From positions 1 through 39,141 of the forward strand of contig JBBRYA010000034.1 of NCBI GenBank assembly GCA_038238015.1: a DNA stretch of 39,141 bases, read 5' to 3'. This stretch comes from DASQFQ01 sp038238015 (GTDB lineage: Bacteria; Actinomycetota; Thermoleophilia; Solirubrobacterales; Solirubrobacteraceae). Below, piece by piece: positions 24,365-32,676 of the stretch. The notes below the pieces were generated by a model. The model was not told the DNA's origin and ran no database searches. It worked only from the letters and a program-made list of their open reading frames with translations. A program made the translations under genes and the position numbers. Positions within the stretch are counted from its first letter, which is position 1. Each line of letters opens with the position of its first letter.

Positions 24365-24419
24365 CGCTGAGGCGAACTTCCAGAGCCCGAGAGGAGCGCC
24401 GGCGCACCTCGCTGATAGC

Positions 24420-24435
24420 CGGGCGCTTGCGCCCG
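24420..24435. other. Short GC hairpin between the two secreted-protein genes
   Basis: CGGGCGC and GCGCCCG, separated by TT, form a 7-bp stem about 55 bases after the propeller-gene stop. There is no following T run, so it is at best a weak terminator or an mRNA stability element. Confidence 0.35.
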
Positions 24436-24482
24436 CGCCCATGCGCGTGGGAGGGTGTCGCACCGAACCCTGGGAGATCGCC

Positions 24483-26000
24483 GTGCCTCGTCTGTGCCCC
24501 GCTCGACTCGCGATCGCCGCTGCGCTCCTTGCTGCCGCGATCGTCCCGGCCTCCGCTCCGGCGGCGACCTTCCGCACGATCGGCAACGGCTACAAGCCGG
24601 GCGTCGCCGTCGATCCCGCCGGCACGGCCTACTTGGCGTGGTACGGACCGGAGGCGGCGGATCCCAACTCTTTGCGCTTCTGCCGGCTGCCGCGTGGCGC
24701 GAGCACCTGCGACACCCTGCCCGGCTCGGCGACGATCGCCACCCCGGGCACCACGCTCAGCCGCCCCTTCGTGGTCGTCGACGGCGACCGCGTGCGCGTC
24801 GTGTCCTACCGCTACGGCCTCGGCGGCTCCCCGTTCTCGCAGGTCTACGAGTTCATCTCGACCAATCGTGGAGCGACCTTCGACTCCGGGCGCCCGATCG
24901 GCTCCCCGGCGTTCGACGAGGGCGTGGTCGGGCCCGGCGACACCCTTTCCGTCGCCACCAACGCGGACTCCGGCGGGCTGATCTACCAGGACATGCCGCT
25001 CGACGGATCGACCCCGAGCCCGGCGGCGCGCACCGACATCGCGGTCCTCTCCACCGACCACCCCTACAACGGGACGGTGGGCCTGGCCGACGCCGCCACG
25101 CCCGTGGCGGTGTTCGCAGCCGGGAACAGCCAGGCGCAGACCCGGCACTACGGCGGCACGGGCTCGATCAACGACGAGTCCAACTGGACCCCGGCCGCCG
25201 ACCTCGGCTACGCCGACTACCCCAAGCTCGCCGGCGGTCCCTCGGGCCTCTTCCTGCTCCTGGGCGCCCAGAACGGCTCGCTGCTCGCGCGCCGCTTCGA
25301 CGGCTCGGGCTTCGCCCCGGGCGCGACGGTCCTCGACCGCGGCAGCGCATCCGGCGACGCTCTCACCCAGGACGCGAGCGGGCGCCTGCACGCGGTGTTC
25401 GCACGCGGGGAGGCCGACGGCCTCCACCTCTACCACGCGACGTCCGACGACGGCACCAGCTGGCGCTCTGGCTCGCTGCTGATCCAGAGCGACGGCGGCT
25501 TCGGCGACCTGCGCGACGCCGTCGCGCCTGACCACGTCGGCGTGGCCGCCTGGTGGACCAGCGCCGCGGGCGGCGTCAAGCAGATCCGCGTCGCGGCGAT
25601 CGGGCCCGACGCGCCGGCGGCGCCAACCGTGACCCCGATCCCGACACCGATCGCCATCGCGTCGAAGCCCGCGCCTCGCCTGCCGTCCAAGGCCCCGGCG
25701 TCGGCGCGCCGGCGTCACGGCAAGGTGCGCGTCACGGTCAAGGGCACGCTCGTCCTGCCCAGTTCCGTGAGCCGGACACAGGGCTGCGGCGGCACGATCG
25801 CGGCGAGCCTCAAGCGCGGGAAGAAGGCGCTCGTCAAGAGCACGCTGAAGCTCACGCGCTCGTGCGCTTTCGCCCGGGTGATCGTCCTCTCTCGCGTGCG
25901 CTCCAAGCGGCTGCGCAGCCTGTCGCTGACGCTGCGGTTCACGGGCAACGGCGCGCTCGCCCCCGTCCAGAGGACCTACACGCTGAAGGTGCACAAGTAG
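24483..26000 (+). CDS. Secreted protein with sialidase-like/propeller region and basic C-terminal beta domain
   Basis: A 505-residue exported protein. GTG 24483 gives a compact signal peptide (CPARLAIAAALLAAAIVPAS, then APAA); an in-frame ATG at 24441 would add 14 unlikely residues. The mature part up to about 370 has BNR/sialidase-flavoured beta motifs (FISTNRGATFDSGRPI, LYHATSDDGTSWRSG) but no catalytic set that I can identify. A Pro/Thr linker near 385-400 precedes a Lys/Arg-rich all-beta domain (about 415-505) with two Cys (TQGCGG, LTRSCAF). The arrangement parallels the upstream propeller protein. Probable extracellular or wall-associated role; specific function unknown. Confidence 0.8.
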   Translation: MPRLCPARLAIAAALLAAAIVPASAPAATFRTIGNGYKPGVAVDPAGTAYLAWYGPEAADPNSLRFCRLPRGASTCDTLPGSATIATPGTTLSRPFVVVDGDRVRVVSYRYGLGGSPFSQVYEFISTNRGATFDSGRPIGSPAFDEGVVGPGDTLSVATNADSGGLIYQDMPLDGSTPSPAARTDIAVLSTDHPYNGTVGLADAATPVAVFAAGNSQAQTRHYGGTGSINDESNWTPAADLGYADYPKLAGGPSGLFLLLGAQNGSLLARRFDGSGFAPGATVLDRGSASGDALTQDASGRLHAVFARGEADGLHLYHATSDDGTSWRSGSLLIQSDGGFGDLRDAVAPDHVGVAAWWTSAAGGVKQIRVAAIGPDAPAAPTVTPIPTPIAIASKPAPRLPSKAPASARRRHGKVRVTVKGTLVLPSSVSRTQGCGGTIAASLKRGKKALVKSTLKLTRSCAFARVIVLSRVRSKRLRSLSLTLRFTGNGALAPVQRTYTLKVHK

Positions 26001-26003
26001 CCT
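25998..26003 (+). promoter_or_regulatory. -10 of the cupin gene, fused to the upstream stop codon
   Basis: TAGCCT begins with the TAG stop of the secreted-protein gene and is followed by seven bases and the cupin ATG. No Shine-Dalgarno is present. Confidence 0.45.
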
Positions 26004-26010
26004 GCGCCGG

Positions 26011-26478
26011 ATGCAGCGCTTCAACCTCCACGCACCGACGTTCGAGTACGACGGCGAGGATCCGGAGGGCTTCCACGCCGGCCGGGACCGCGTCGGCCCG
26101 AAGATCGGCGCCTCCCAGTTGGGCGGCTCGATCTACGAGCTGCCGCCCGGCCAGAGCATCTGCCCGTATCACTACGAGTACCCCGACGAGGAGTGGCTGA
26201 TCGTGCTCGCGGGCGAGGTGGTCCTGCGCACCCCCGGCGGCGAGGACGTGCTCTCCCCCGGCGACACGGTGTGCTTCCCGAGCGGCCCCGAGGGGGCGCA
26301 CAAGGTCACGAACCGCGCGCAGGAGACCGCCCGCGTCCTCATGCTCTCGACCCGGCCGGTCACGTCGGTCGCGGTCTACCCAGACAGCGGGAAGGTCTTC
26401 GCCGTGACGGGCAACCCCGACGACGACACGATGGTCCGCAAGGAGAGCCGCGTCGACTACTACGACGGCGAGGTCTGA
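26011..26478 (+). CDS. Cupin domain protein
   Basis: A 155-residue soluble cupin. The conserved barrel shows PYHYEYPDEEWLIVLAGEV, where the usual HxH of motif 1 reads H-Y-E and is followed by the metal Glu, and motif 2 as SPGDTVCFPSGPEGAHKVTN with its His. Similar cupins bind a metal and act as isomerases, dioxygenases or sensors. The C-terminus (SGKVFAVTGNPDDD, then a Tyr-rich end) is outside the barrel. It probably has its own leaderless promoter, at the stop of the preceding gene. It overlaps the convergent VOC gene by 19 bases. Confidence 0.88.
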   Translation: MQRFNLHAPTFEYDGEDPEGFHAGRDRVGPKIGASQLGGSIYELPPGQSICPYHYEYPDEEWLIVLAGEVVLRTPGGEDVLSPGDTVCFPSGPEGAHKVTNRAQETARVLMLSTRPVTSVAVYPDSGKVFAVTGNPDDDTMVRKESRVDYYDGEV

Positions 26479-26831
26479 GCCAGCGTCTGCCACACGCCGA
26501 AGATGTTCCCTTCGGTGTCCTCACAGTACGCCGACAGGCCCATCTCGCCGACCTCGAACTTCGGCTTGATCACGCGGCCGCCGGCCTGCTCCACCTTCGC
26601 GAGGGCGTCGTCGACGCTCTCGACGTCCACCGTGCAGATCGCGTTGACCGGCCGGGGGAAGTCGCTGCGGCGCATGATGCCGCCGTTGATCCCGAGCTCG
26701 CCGTCGCCGGTGTCGACCAGCCAGTAGTTGCCCTCCCAGTTCTGGGTCTTCCAGCCGAAGGCGTCGCCCCAGAACTTCACCGCACGCTCGGGGTCGTCGG
26801 CCAGGAACTCGAAGTGGACGACACGGGGCAC
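26460..26831 (-). CDS. VOC (glyoxalase/bleomycin-resistance) family protein
   Basis: A 123-residue protein with two beta-alpha-beta-beta-beta modules typical of the vicinal oxygen chelate fold: VVHFEFLADDPERAVKFWGDAFGW at the start (positions 3-27 overall), NYWLVDTGDGELGINGGI in the middle, and VESVDDALAKVEQAGGRV followed by YCEDTEGNIFGVWQ at the end, where His and Glu ligand positions fit. GTG 26829-26831 is preceded by AGGAGG six bases upstream, the strongest Shine-Dalgarno here. The M23 gene upstream runs 55 bases into it. Substrate unknown. Confidence 0.9.
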   Translation of the reverse strand: MPRVVHFEFLADDPERAVKFWGDAFGWKTQNWEGNYWLVDTGDGELGINGGIMRRSDFPRPVNAICTVDVESVDDALAKVEQAGGRVIKPKFEVGEMGLSAYCEDTEGNIFGVWQTLAQTSPS

Positions 26832-27484
26832 GGCTGCCTCCTCTCGCGGGATCCGGAGCGCCAACCGTATCCACTGCCGATCACGCCGGCGAGCGCGAGC
26901 GCGAGTCCCGCCCAGACCGGCCACGGCGCGACTGCGCGAGGGTTCGCCGGCGGTGCCCGGAACCGCGCGGGCCGCACGGGTCTCAGCCGGCGCAGCCGAG
27001 GCGAGCGACGCGGCGCTCTCACCAGCGGCGCGGGACCCAGCGGGGTCTGGCGGAGGAACGGCAGCGGATCGACGTAGGCGAACCGCCGTCCCTCCCGGCG
27101 GACGCCCAGGTGCACGCCGGCGTGACCTGCGGAGCCGCTCGCGCGGCCGATCCGGCCGCCGGCGAGGACCCACCCGCCGGCGCGGACCGCGAGCCGCCCC
27201 ACCCCGAGGTAGCTGACGCGCCACGAGCCGCAGCGGACGCTGACCGCGCGCTCCCCCGCGACCCGCCCCGCGAACAGCACCCGGCCGCCACACGCCGCGC
27301 GCACGGACGCCCCCGGGGACGCGGCGAGATCGACGCCGCGGTGCAGGCCCGCGGCGAACGGGCGCGCGCCGTAGTCGAAGCCCCGCAGCACCGGTCCGGG
27401 CACCGGGCGCAGCCAGCGGCGCGCGGCGGCCGCCGGCGCAGGCAGCACCAGCAGGAGGGCGAGGACGAGCAGCAGGGGGCGCAT
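26777..27484 (-). CDS. M23/LytM-type peptidase domain protein, probably catalytically inactive
   Basis: A 235-residue exported or anchored protein: signal peptide (about 1-20, LLLVLALLLVLPAPAAA), an M23 domain (about 35-140), an Arg/Pro-rich linker and a C-terminal membrane helix (PWPVWAGLALALAGVIG, about 190-206). Zinc ligands remain: His48 and Asp52 in HRGVDLAA and His125 in GVHLGVR. The catalytic positions do not: the YGHL-type His segment reads YLGVG, and the first His of HxH is Gly123. This is the pattern of LytM-like activators of amidases such as EnvC. TACGGT lies seven bases before the ATG without a Shine-Dalgarno. Its end overlaps the VOC gene by 55 nt, so the two may be co-transcribed. 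Confidence 0.82.
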   Translation of the reverse strand: MRPLLLVLALLLVLPAPAAAARRWLRPVPGPVLRGFDYGARPFAAGLHRGVDLAASPGASVRAACGGRVLFAGRVAGERAVSVRCGSWRVSYLGVGRLAVRAGGWVLAGGRIGRASGSAGHAGVHLGVRREGRRFAYVDPLPFLRQTPLGPAPLVRAPRRSPRLRRLRPVRPARFRAPPANPRAVAPWPVWAGLALALAGVIGSGYGWRSGSRERRQPCPVSSTSSSWPTTPSVR

Positions 27485-27583
27485 TCACGCGACCGTAGGC
27501 CCCGCCGGGCCGCCGGAGCGTCGCCGAGCGTCAATCGTCGCGAAGGCGCGCGTGTCTTGTGACGATCGCGCGGGCCGCGAGCC

Positions 27584-28408
27584 CTATGCCCGATCGCCCT
27601 CGGAGACCGCCCGGTAGAGCTCGTTGGCCGACGCGCCGGTGAGCTCGGCGACCACCGACGCCGCGGTGCGCGGCTTGGCGCCCGCCGCGACCAGCCGGGC
27701 GACCGCGGCCACCGCCGCGGGGTCGGCCCCCACCCGAGCGGGAGCGCCGCCGATTACGAGCACCACCTCGCCGCGCGGCTCCTGCTCGCCGTAGCGCTCC
27801 GCGAGCGCCGCGGCGCCGCCGCGCACCACCTCCTCGTGCATCTTGGTCAGCTCGCGGCAGACCGCTGCAGGGCGCTCGGGGTCGAGCGCCGCGAGCACCG
27901 CCAGCGACGCCGCGACGCGCCGCGGCGACTCGAAGGCGACCACCGTCTCGGGCGAGCCGAGCACCTCCTCGAGCGCCGCGCGCTTACGAGGGAGGAAGCC
28001 CACGAAGCGCCAGCGGTCCGCCGGAAGTCCGGAGGCGACGAGCGCCGCGATCGCCGCCGAGGGCCCCGGGAGCACCTCGACCTCGAGCCCCGCCGCGATG
28101 CAGCTCTGCACGAGCACGAAGCCCGGGTCGCTGACCAGCGGCATCCCGGCGTCGCTCACCAGCGCGACCACCTCGCCGCCGAGCATCCGCTCGACCAGCT
28201 CTGGCGCGCGCTTGCGCTCGTTGTGCTCGTGGTGGGAGATCAGCGCGGCCTGGACGCCGTAGCGCTCGAGCAGCACGCGCGTGCGCCGCGTGTCCTCGCA
28301 GGCCACGACGTCGGCCTCGCGCAGCGCGGCGAGTACGCGCAGCGTCACGTCCTCGAGGTTGCCGATCGGCGTCGGGCAGACCACCAGGCGGCCGGTCGGC
28401 CCGGTCAC
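27584..28408 (-). CDS. rsmI: 16S rRNA (cytidine1402-2'-O)-methyltransferase
   Basis: RsmI 2'-O-methylates C1402 in the decoding centre of 16S rRNA. The 274-residue protein has the tetrapyrrole-methylase fold: VCPTPIGNLEDVTLRVLAAL at the start, ACEDTRRTRVLLERYG, ISHHEHNE, VSDAGMPLVSDPGFVLV for SAM, VLPGPSAAIAALVASGLP, and a C-terminal helix-rich domain (ASANELYRAVSEGD). It begins at GTG 28406-28408, overlapping the ROK-kinase stop as GTGA, so the two are coupled. Confidence 0.96.
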   Translation of the reverse strand: MTGPTGRLVVCPTPIGNLEDVTLRVLAALREADVVACEDTRRTRVLLERYGVQAALISHHEHNERKRAPELVERMLGGEVVALVSDAGMPLVSDPGFVLVQSCIAAGLEVEVLPGPSAAIAALVASGLPADRWRFVGFLPRKRAALEEVLGSPETVVAFESPRRVAASLAVLAALDPERPAAVCRELTKMHEEVVRGGAAALAERYGEQEPRGEVVLVIGGAPARVGADPAAVAAVARLVAAGAKPRTAASVVAELTGASANELYRAVSEGDRA

Positions 28409-29382
28409 TCCGCGGCCTCTGGATCGGCGGCGAGCAGCGCCGCGCCGATCATGCCCGCCTCGGCGCCGAACGCCGCCGCCACGACCTCGACGGTCTCGCG
28501 GCCCGGCAGCAGCGCGCGCGTGTGCATCACCGCGCGGGCGGGCTCGAGCAGCAGCTCGCCGGCCGCGATCACCCCGCCCCCGATGACCACGACCTCGGGA
28601 TTGAGCATGTTCACGAGGTTGGCGATGCCGACCCCCAGGCGCTCCCCGATGACCCGGATCGCGGCGCCCGCGACGGTGTCGCCCTCGAGCGCCAGCTCGG
28701 TGATCAGCGGTCCCGTGAGCGCCTGGCCGTCCTCCATCGCCAGCCCCAGCGGCGTGTCGGGCTCGCGCGCGACGCGCAGCGCCGCCTCGCGCACGAGCGC
28801 CGACCCCGAGGCCACGGCCTCGAGGCAGCCCCAGTTCGGGCAGTTGCCCTGGCACGGCGGCCCGTCCATGTCCACGACCATGTGTCCCAGCTCGGCGGCG
28901 GCGCCGATCGCCCCGCGGTAGAGGCGGCCCCCGAAGACGAGGCCGCCGCCGATGCCCGTGCCGATGGTGAGCATCGCGACCTCGCTCGCGCCCTCGGCGG
29001 CTCCGGCGCGCGTCTCGGCCCAGACCGCGCAGTTGGCGTCGTTGTCGACCTCCACCGGCAGCTCGAGGCGGTCGGACATCAGCGCGGCGAACGGGAGGTC
29101 GGCGATCGGGAGGTTCACGGCCTGCACGGCCATGCCCGTGCGGCGGTCGAACGTGCAGGGGATGCCGACGCCAACCGCCGCGACTTGGCCGCCGACCGCC
29201 TCGCGGGCTTCATCCACGGCGTCCACGACGGCTTCGATGAGCGCCTTCGTGCCGAGCCCAAAGGCCTGCCGCCGCGCCCGGTGGCGCACCGAGAGGTCCG
29301 CCGGGTCCACGGCTCCGGCCAGGAGCTTCGTCCCACCCAGATCGACGCCGATCACGCATCTGGACGGCACTTCGACCACCAT
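28405..29382 (-). CDS. ROK family sugar kinase (glucokinase-like)
   Basis: A ROK kinase of 325 residues from ATG 29382. ATP loop VIGVDLGGTKL is near 10-20, catalytic Asp lies in VDNDANCAVWAE, ATP contact in TIGTGIGGGLVFGG, and the zinc site is ELGHMVVD followed by CQGNCPNWGCLEA (His and three Cys). These features fit glucose kinase, which feeds glycolysis and often mediates glucose repression; N-acetylglucosamine or allose kinases are alternatives. A GTG at 29368-29370 may be the true start (321 residues): TATGGT at 29378-29383 lies exactly seven bases before it. It is divergent from the LCP gene across 12 bases, with overlapping -10 hexamers. Confidence 0.93.
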   Translation of the reverse strand: MVVEVPSRCVIGVDLGGTKLLAGAVDPADLSVRHRARRQAFGLGTKALIEAVVDAVDEAREAVGGQVAAVGVGIPCTFDRRTGMAVQAVNLPIADLPFAALMSDRLELPVEVDNDANCAVWAETRAGAAEGASEVAMLTIGTGIGGGLVFGGRLYRGAIGAAAELGHMVVDMDGPPCQGNCPNWGCLEAVASGSALVREAALRVAREPDTPLGLAMEDGQALTGPLITELALEGDTVAGAAIRVIGERLGVGIANLVNMLNPEVVVIGGGVIAAGELLLEPARAVMHTRALLPGRETVEVVAAAFGAEAGMIGAALLAADPEAAE

Positions 29383-29387
29383 ACCCC
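29378..29387. promoter_or_regulatory. Overlapping divergent -10 hexamers of the ROK and LCP genes
   Basis: Minus-strand TATGGT (29378-29383) precedes GTG 29370 by seven bases, and plus-strand TACCCC (29382-29387) precedes the LCP ATG by seven bases. The two share two base pairs, so simultaneous occupancy looks impossible. Confidence 0.4.
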
Positions 29388-29394
29388 GTTCCCG

Positions 29395-30465
29395 ATGGCC
29401 GACGAGAAGCCGAAATACAAGGTCTACCGCTCGCGCCCGCGCCTGCTGCGGCGTCGTGACGACGGGGCCCGGGAAGGCCTGGACGACCTGCGCCAGGGCG
29501 TGCCCCGCCCACAGGGGCCGGGGCGCCGGCGGGGCCTGCGCGAGCGCTTCACCTACTGGAGGGTGCTGGGGTACATCGTGCTCGCGGCGGTCGCGTGGCT
29601 GCTGATCTCGCTGCTCGTCTTCCTCCTCTCCGCCCAGATCCAGCGCGCCGGCGTCAACGACTCCGCGGGCAAGGCGCTGGACTCCTCGGGCTTCACGCTC
29701 ACCTCGCCGAACACGATCCTCGTCCTCGGCTCCGACGCCCGCACCAAGGGGACCAAGGAGGCGGGAGCCAACCCCGGCGGCCCCAGCCGCTCGGACACGA
29801 TGCTGCTGATGCGCGTCGGCGGCGGCCACAACGCCCGCATGTCGATCCCCAGGGACACCTTCGCCGACATCCCCGGGCACGGCCGCGACAAGATCAACGC
29901 CGCGTACGCCTACGGCGGCCCCGGCCTCGCCATCCAGACCGTCAAGAGCTTCCTCGGGATCGACGTCAACCACGTGATCGAGGTCAACTTCGAGAACTTC
30001 CCGAGCTTCATCGACTCGCTCGGCGGCATCAACTACACCGGCGGCTGCGTCGTCTCGCGCATCAACGGCGGCTACAAGAACGGCGGCTACACGCTGCGCC
30101 TCAAGCGCGGGTCCAACCACCTCGACGGCAAGGCGGCCCTCGCGCTCGCGCGCACGCGCAAGAACGAGTGCAACAAGCGCGAGGACGACCGCTCGCGCGC
30201 GCGGCGCCAGCAGAAGATCCTGTCGGCGATCAAGAACCGGCTGCTCTCCCCGTTCACCTTCGTCCGCCTGCCGTTCGTTTCCTGGCAGGCACCGAAGGCC
30301 GTGCGCTCGGACATGGCCGGGCCGGACCTGCTCGGCCTGTTCGGCGCGGTGAGCACCAGCGGCGCGCCGAAGACGCGCGTGCTGCGCGGCGCGCCGCAGG
30401 GCAACGGGCTGGCCGTCGCCCCCGCCGACAAGGCCCGCGCGGTGGCGCGCTTCCTCAGGGAGTGA
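29395..30465 (+). CDS. LytR-CpsA-Psr (LCP) family cell-wall ligase
   Basis: LCP proteins transfer lipid-linked glycopolymers to peptidoglycan on the outer face of the membrane. The 356-residue protein has a basic cytoplasmic N-terminus (RSRPRLLRRRDD), one membrane helix (57-80, VLGYIVLAAVAWLLISLLVF) and an extracellular LCP domain: NTILVLGSDAR (106-116), SRSDTMLLMRV with the metal Asp, SIPRDTFADIPG (150-161) with the phosphate Arg, HGRDKINAAYAYGGP, and LALARTRKNECNKREDDRSR near the end of the domain. There is no C-terminal LytR_C domain. It converges with the acyl-CoA dehydrogenase gene, overlapping by 11 bases. Confidence 0.95.
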   Translation: MADEKPKYKVYRSRPRLLRRRDDGAREGLDDLRQGVPRPQGPGRRRGLRERFTYWRVLGYIVLAAVAWLLISLLVFLLSAQIQRAGVNDSAGKALDSSGFTLTSPNTILVLGSDARTKGTKEAGANPGGPSRSDTMLLMRVGGGHNARMSIPRDTFADIPGHGRDKINAAYAYGGPGLAIQTVKSFLGIDVNHVIEVNFENFPSFIDSLGGINYTGGCVVSRINGGYKNGGYTLRLKRGSNHLDGKAALALARTRKNECNKREDDRSRARRQQKILSAIKNRLLSPFTFVRLPFVSWQAPKAVRSDMAGPDLLGLFGAVSTSGAPKTRVLRGAPQGNGLAVAPADKARAVARFLRE

Positions 30466-31519
30466 GCAGCACGGCGTCCGCGACCTGGTCGCGGTGCCAG
30501 CGGGCGTCGCCGTAGACGTGCGCGTTGGCGTTGGCGCGCTTGAGGAAGAAGTGCAGGTCGTGCTCCCACGTGAAGCCGATCCCGCCGTGGACCTGCAGCG
30601 CCGAGCCGGTCACGCGCACGCCGGCGTCCGAGGCGTAGGCCTTGGCGGTCGAGGCGGCGACCGACGCCATGTCGGGCTGGTGGTCGAGCGCCCACGCCGC
30701 CCAGTAGCTCGCCGAGCGCGCGCCCTCGACCTCGAGCAGCATCTGCGCGCAGCGGTGCGAGACGGCCTGGTAGGTCCCGATCGGGCGCTCGAACTGCGTC
30801 CGGTCCTTCGCGTAGACGACGGCCATCTCCATCGCGCGCTGGGCCACGCCGACCGACTCCGCGGCGCACGCGACGGCAACCGCGTGCCAGGCGTGGCCGA
30901 AGTCGGCCTCGGATCCGGTCAGCTCCTCGCCCTCGGCGCCGTCGAACGTCACCGTGGAGAGCCTGCGCGTCGTGTCGAGCGCCTCGGCGGACTCGATGCT
31001 CACGCCCGGCGCGTCCGCGGCGACGACGAAGTGGCGGCCGCCCGCGGCCGTGACCACCAGCAGGTCGGCGGAGGCGGCATCGTGGACGGCGAGCTTCACC
31101 CCGGTCAGGCGGCTGCCGTCGGGCTCGAGCGTGGACGTGTCGGGGCGGAAGTCGCCGCCCTCGTCCCACTGCGCGACGGTCCCGCGCCGGCCGCCGGCGA
31201 GGCGCCCGGCCTCGCCCGCGGCGGCGAGCAGCAACGTCGCGGCCCAGGTGGACTGCAGCGGCGTCGGGGCGAGCGCGTAGCCGAGCTCCTCGGCGACCAC
31301 CGCGAGCTCGACGATGCCGAGGCCCTGACCGCCCTGCGCTTCCTCCACCGCCAGCTCCGGCCAGCCGAGCCCGGCGATCTCCTCCCACTGCGCGTCTGTG
31401 AACCCGCGCTCCTCCTCGAGCGCGAGGCGCCGCACCTCGTCCAGGCGGTAGCGCGCGGCGAGGAACTCGCGCGCCGTGCGCTTGATGACGACCTGGTCCT
31501 CGGAGAGGTCGAAGTTCAT
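30455..31519 (-). CDS. Acyl-CoA dehydrogenase family protein (subunit 1)
   Basis: A 354-residue flavoprotein-fold dehydrogenase: helical N-terminal domain (MNFDLSEDQVVIKRTAREFL), short beta domain, and C-terminal helices with AKDRTQFERPIGTYQAVSH (FAD/dimer contact) and LQVHGGIGFTWEHDLHFFLKRA. It is shorter than canonical enzymes (about 380), and its central beta domain lacks the usual CQAFSEP-type FAD/substrate loop present in the neighbour. It lies four bases after that second gene. Adjacent short and full-length pairs of this kind form alpha2beta2 enzymes in actinobacteria (the FadE26-27 and ChsE types). I infer that the pair is one heteromeric enzyme for a branched or ring-bearing acyl-CoA. 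Confidence 0.9.
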   Translation of the reverse strand: MNFDLSEDQVVIKRTAREFLAARYRLDEVRRLALEEERGFTDAQWEEIAGLGWPELAVEEAQGGQGLGIVELAVVAEELGYALAPTPLQSTWAATLLLAAAGEAGRLAGGRRGTVAQWDEGGDFRPDTSTLEPDGSRLTGVKLAVHDAASADLLVVTAAGGRHFVVAADAPGVSIESAEALDTTRRLSTVTFDGAEGEELTGSEADFGHAWHAVAVACAAESVGVAQRAMEMAVVYAKDRTQFERPIGTYQAVSHRCAQMLLEVEGARSASYWAAWALDHQPDMASVAASTAKAYASDAGVRVTGSALQVHGGIGFTWEHDLHFFLKRANANAHVYGDARWHRDQVADAVLLTP

Positions 31520-31523
31520 GCGC

Positions 31524-32660
31524 TCACTTGGCCCGCGGCAGCCCGAGCACGCGCTCGGCCACGATGTTCTTGAGGATCTCGGTCGTCCCGCCCTCGATCG
31601 AGTTGGCGCGAGCGCGCAGGAAGCGATAGGTCCACGGGTCGTCGACCAGCTGCGCGCGCGGCCCGGCGATGTCGAGCGCGAGCTCGGTCAGCGACTGGTT
31701 GACCTCGCCCCAGTGCCACTTGCCCAGCGAGCCCTCGGGACCGGGCTGGCCGTCCTTCATCGTGCGGGTCAGCCCGCGGTACGCATTCAGGCGCAGCACC
31801 TGGGCCTCGATGTAGAGCTGCGCGAAGCGCTGGCGGATCACCGGGTCCGTGGCGGCGCCCGTCTCCTTCGCGCGCTCCATCAGCTGGCGCAGCGAGATCT
31901 GGACGTCGACCTGCAGCGCGAAGGCGAGCCCGGCGCGCTCGTGCATGAGCGTGGTGATCGCGACGACCCAGCCGTTGTTCTCCCCGCCCACGATGTTCTC
32001 GTGCGGGATCCGCGCCTCCTCGATGAACAGCTCGTTGAACTCGGCCTCGCCGGTGATCTGGCGCAGCGGGCGGATGTCGACCCCGTCCTGATCCATGTCC
32101 ATCAGGAAGTAGGTCAGCCCGCGGTGCTTGGCGGCGTCCGGGTCCGTGCGCGCGACGAGCATGCACCACTTGGACTGGTGGGCGAGCGTGGTCCAGACCT
32201 TCTGGCCGGTGACGATCCACTCGTCTCCCTTGCGCACCGCGCGCGTCTTGAGCGACGCGAGGTCCGAGCCCGACTGCGGCTCGGAGAAGCCCTGGCACCA
32301 GATCTCGTCGGCGGACAGGATCGGCGAGAGGTAGCGCTCGCGCTGCTCCTCGGTGCCGTGGGCGATCACCGTCGGCCCGCCCATCGCCAGCCCGAGAACG
32401 TTGGCCATCTGCGGCGCCCCGGCCCGCGCGATCTCCTCGTAGAAGATCGCCTGCTCGATCTGGCTCGCGCCCGCGCCGCCGTAGCGCTCGGGCCAGCTCA
32501 GGCCGGCCCACCCGCGTTCGTTGAGCTTGCGCTGCCACGCGCGCCGGAACTCGAAGCCGGCCTCGTCGCCCTCGGGCTCGGGGCCGGGATCGTTGTCGGC
32601 CAGCCAGGCCCGGGCCTCGTCGCGGAACTCCTCCTCGGTCGGCGAGAGCGTCAGATCCAT
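31524..32660 (-). CDS. Acyl-CoA dehydrogenase family protein (subunit 2)
   Basis: A 378-residue acyl-CoA dehydrogenase from ATG 32658-32660. N-terminal helices (LSPTEEEFRDEARAWLADN), FAD/substrate loop IWCQGFSEPQSGSDLASLKT, VTGQKVWTTLAHQSKWCMLVA, and the C-terminal RANSIEGGTTEILKNIVAE with LGLPR. These match the FadE-type partners that pair with a second subunit, as in the adjacent gene four bases downstream. TAGCGT at 32671-32676 begins with the aceA TAG stop and lies ten bases before this ATG. Position after isocitrate lyase suggests acyl-CoA oxidation producing acetyl-CoA for the glyoxylate shunt. Confidence 0.93.
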   Translation of the reverse strand: MDLTLSPTEEEFRDEARAWLADNDPGPEPEGDEAGFEFRRAWQRKLNERGWAGLSWPERYGGAGASQIEQAIFYEEIARAGAPQMANVLGLAMGGPTVIAHGTEEQRERYLSPILSADEIWCQGFSEPQSGSDLASLKTRAVRKGDEWIVTGQKVWTTLAHQSKWCMLVARTDPDAAKHRGLTYFLMDMDQDGVDIRPLRQITGEAEFNELFIEEARIPHENIVGGENNGWVVAITTLMHERAGLAFALQVDVQISLRQLMERAKETGAATDPVIRQRFAQLYIEAQVLRLNAYRGLTRTMKDGQPGPEGSLGKWHWGEVNQSLTELALDIAGPRAQLVDDPWTYRFLRARANSIEGGTTEILKNIVAERVLGLPRAK

Positions 32661-32670
32661 GCGGGCGCGG

Positions 32671-32676
32671 ACGCTA
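32671..32676 (-). promoter_or_regulatory. -10 of the acyl-CoA dehydrogenase pair, fused to the aceA stop
   Basis: Minus-strand TAGCGT, whose first three bases are the aceA stop codon, ten bases before the next ATG and without a Shine-Dalgarno between. Confidence 0.4.

Noticed and set aside
24441..24482. In-frame ATG 24441 as start of the second secreted protein
   Set aside because: It would put 14 polar residues before the signal peptide; GTG 24483 gives a normal n-region and hydrophobic core.
28405..30120. Extension of the ROK kinase to a 571-aa protein
   Set aside because: The added N-terminal part is the antisense of the LCP gene. The kinase begins at its GVDLGGTK loop near 29370-29382.
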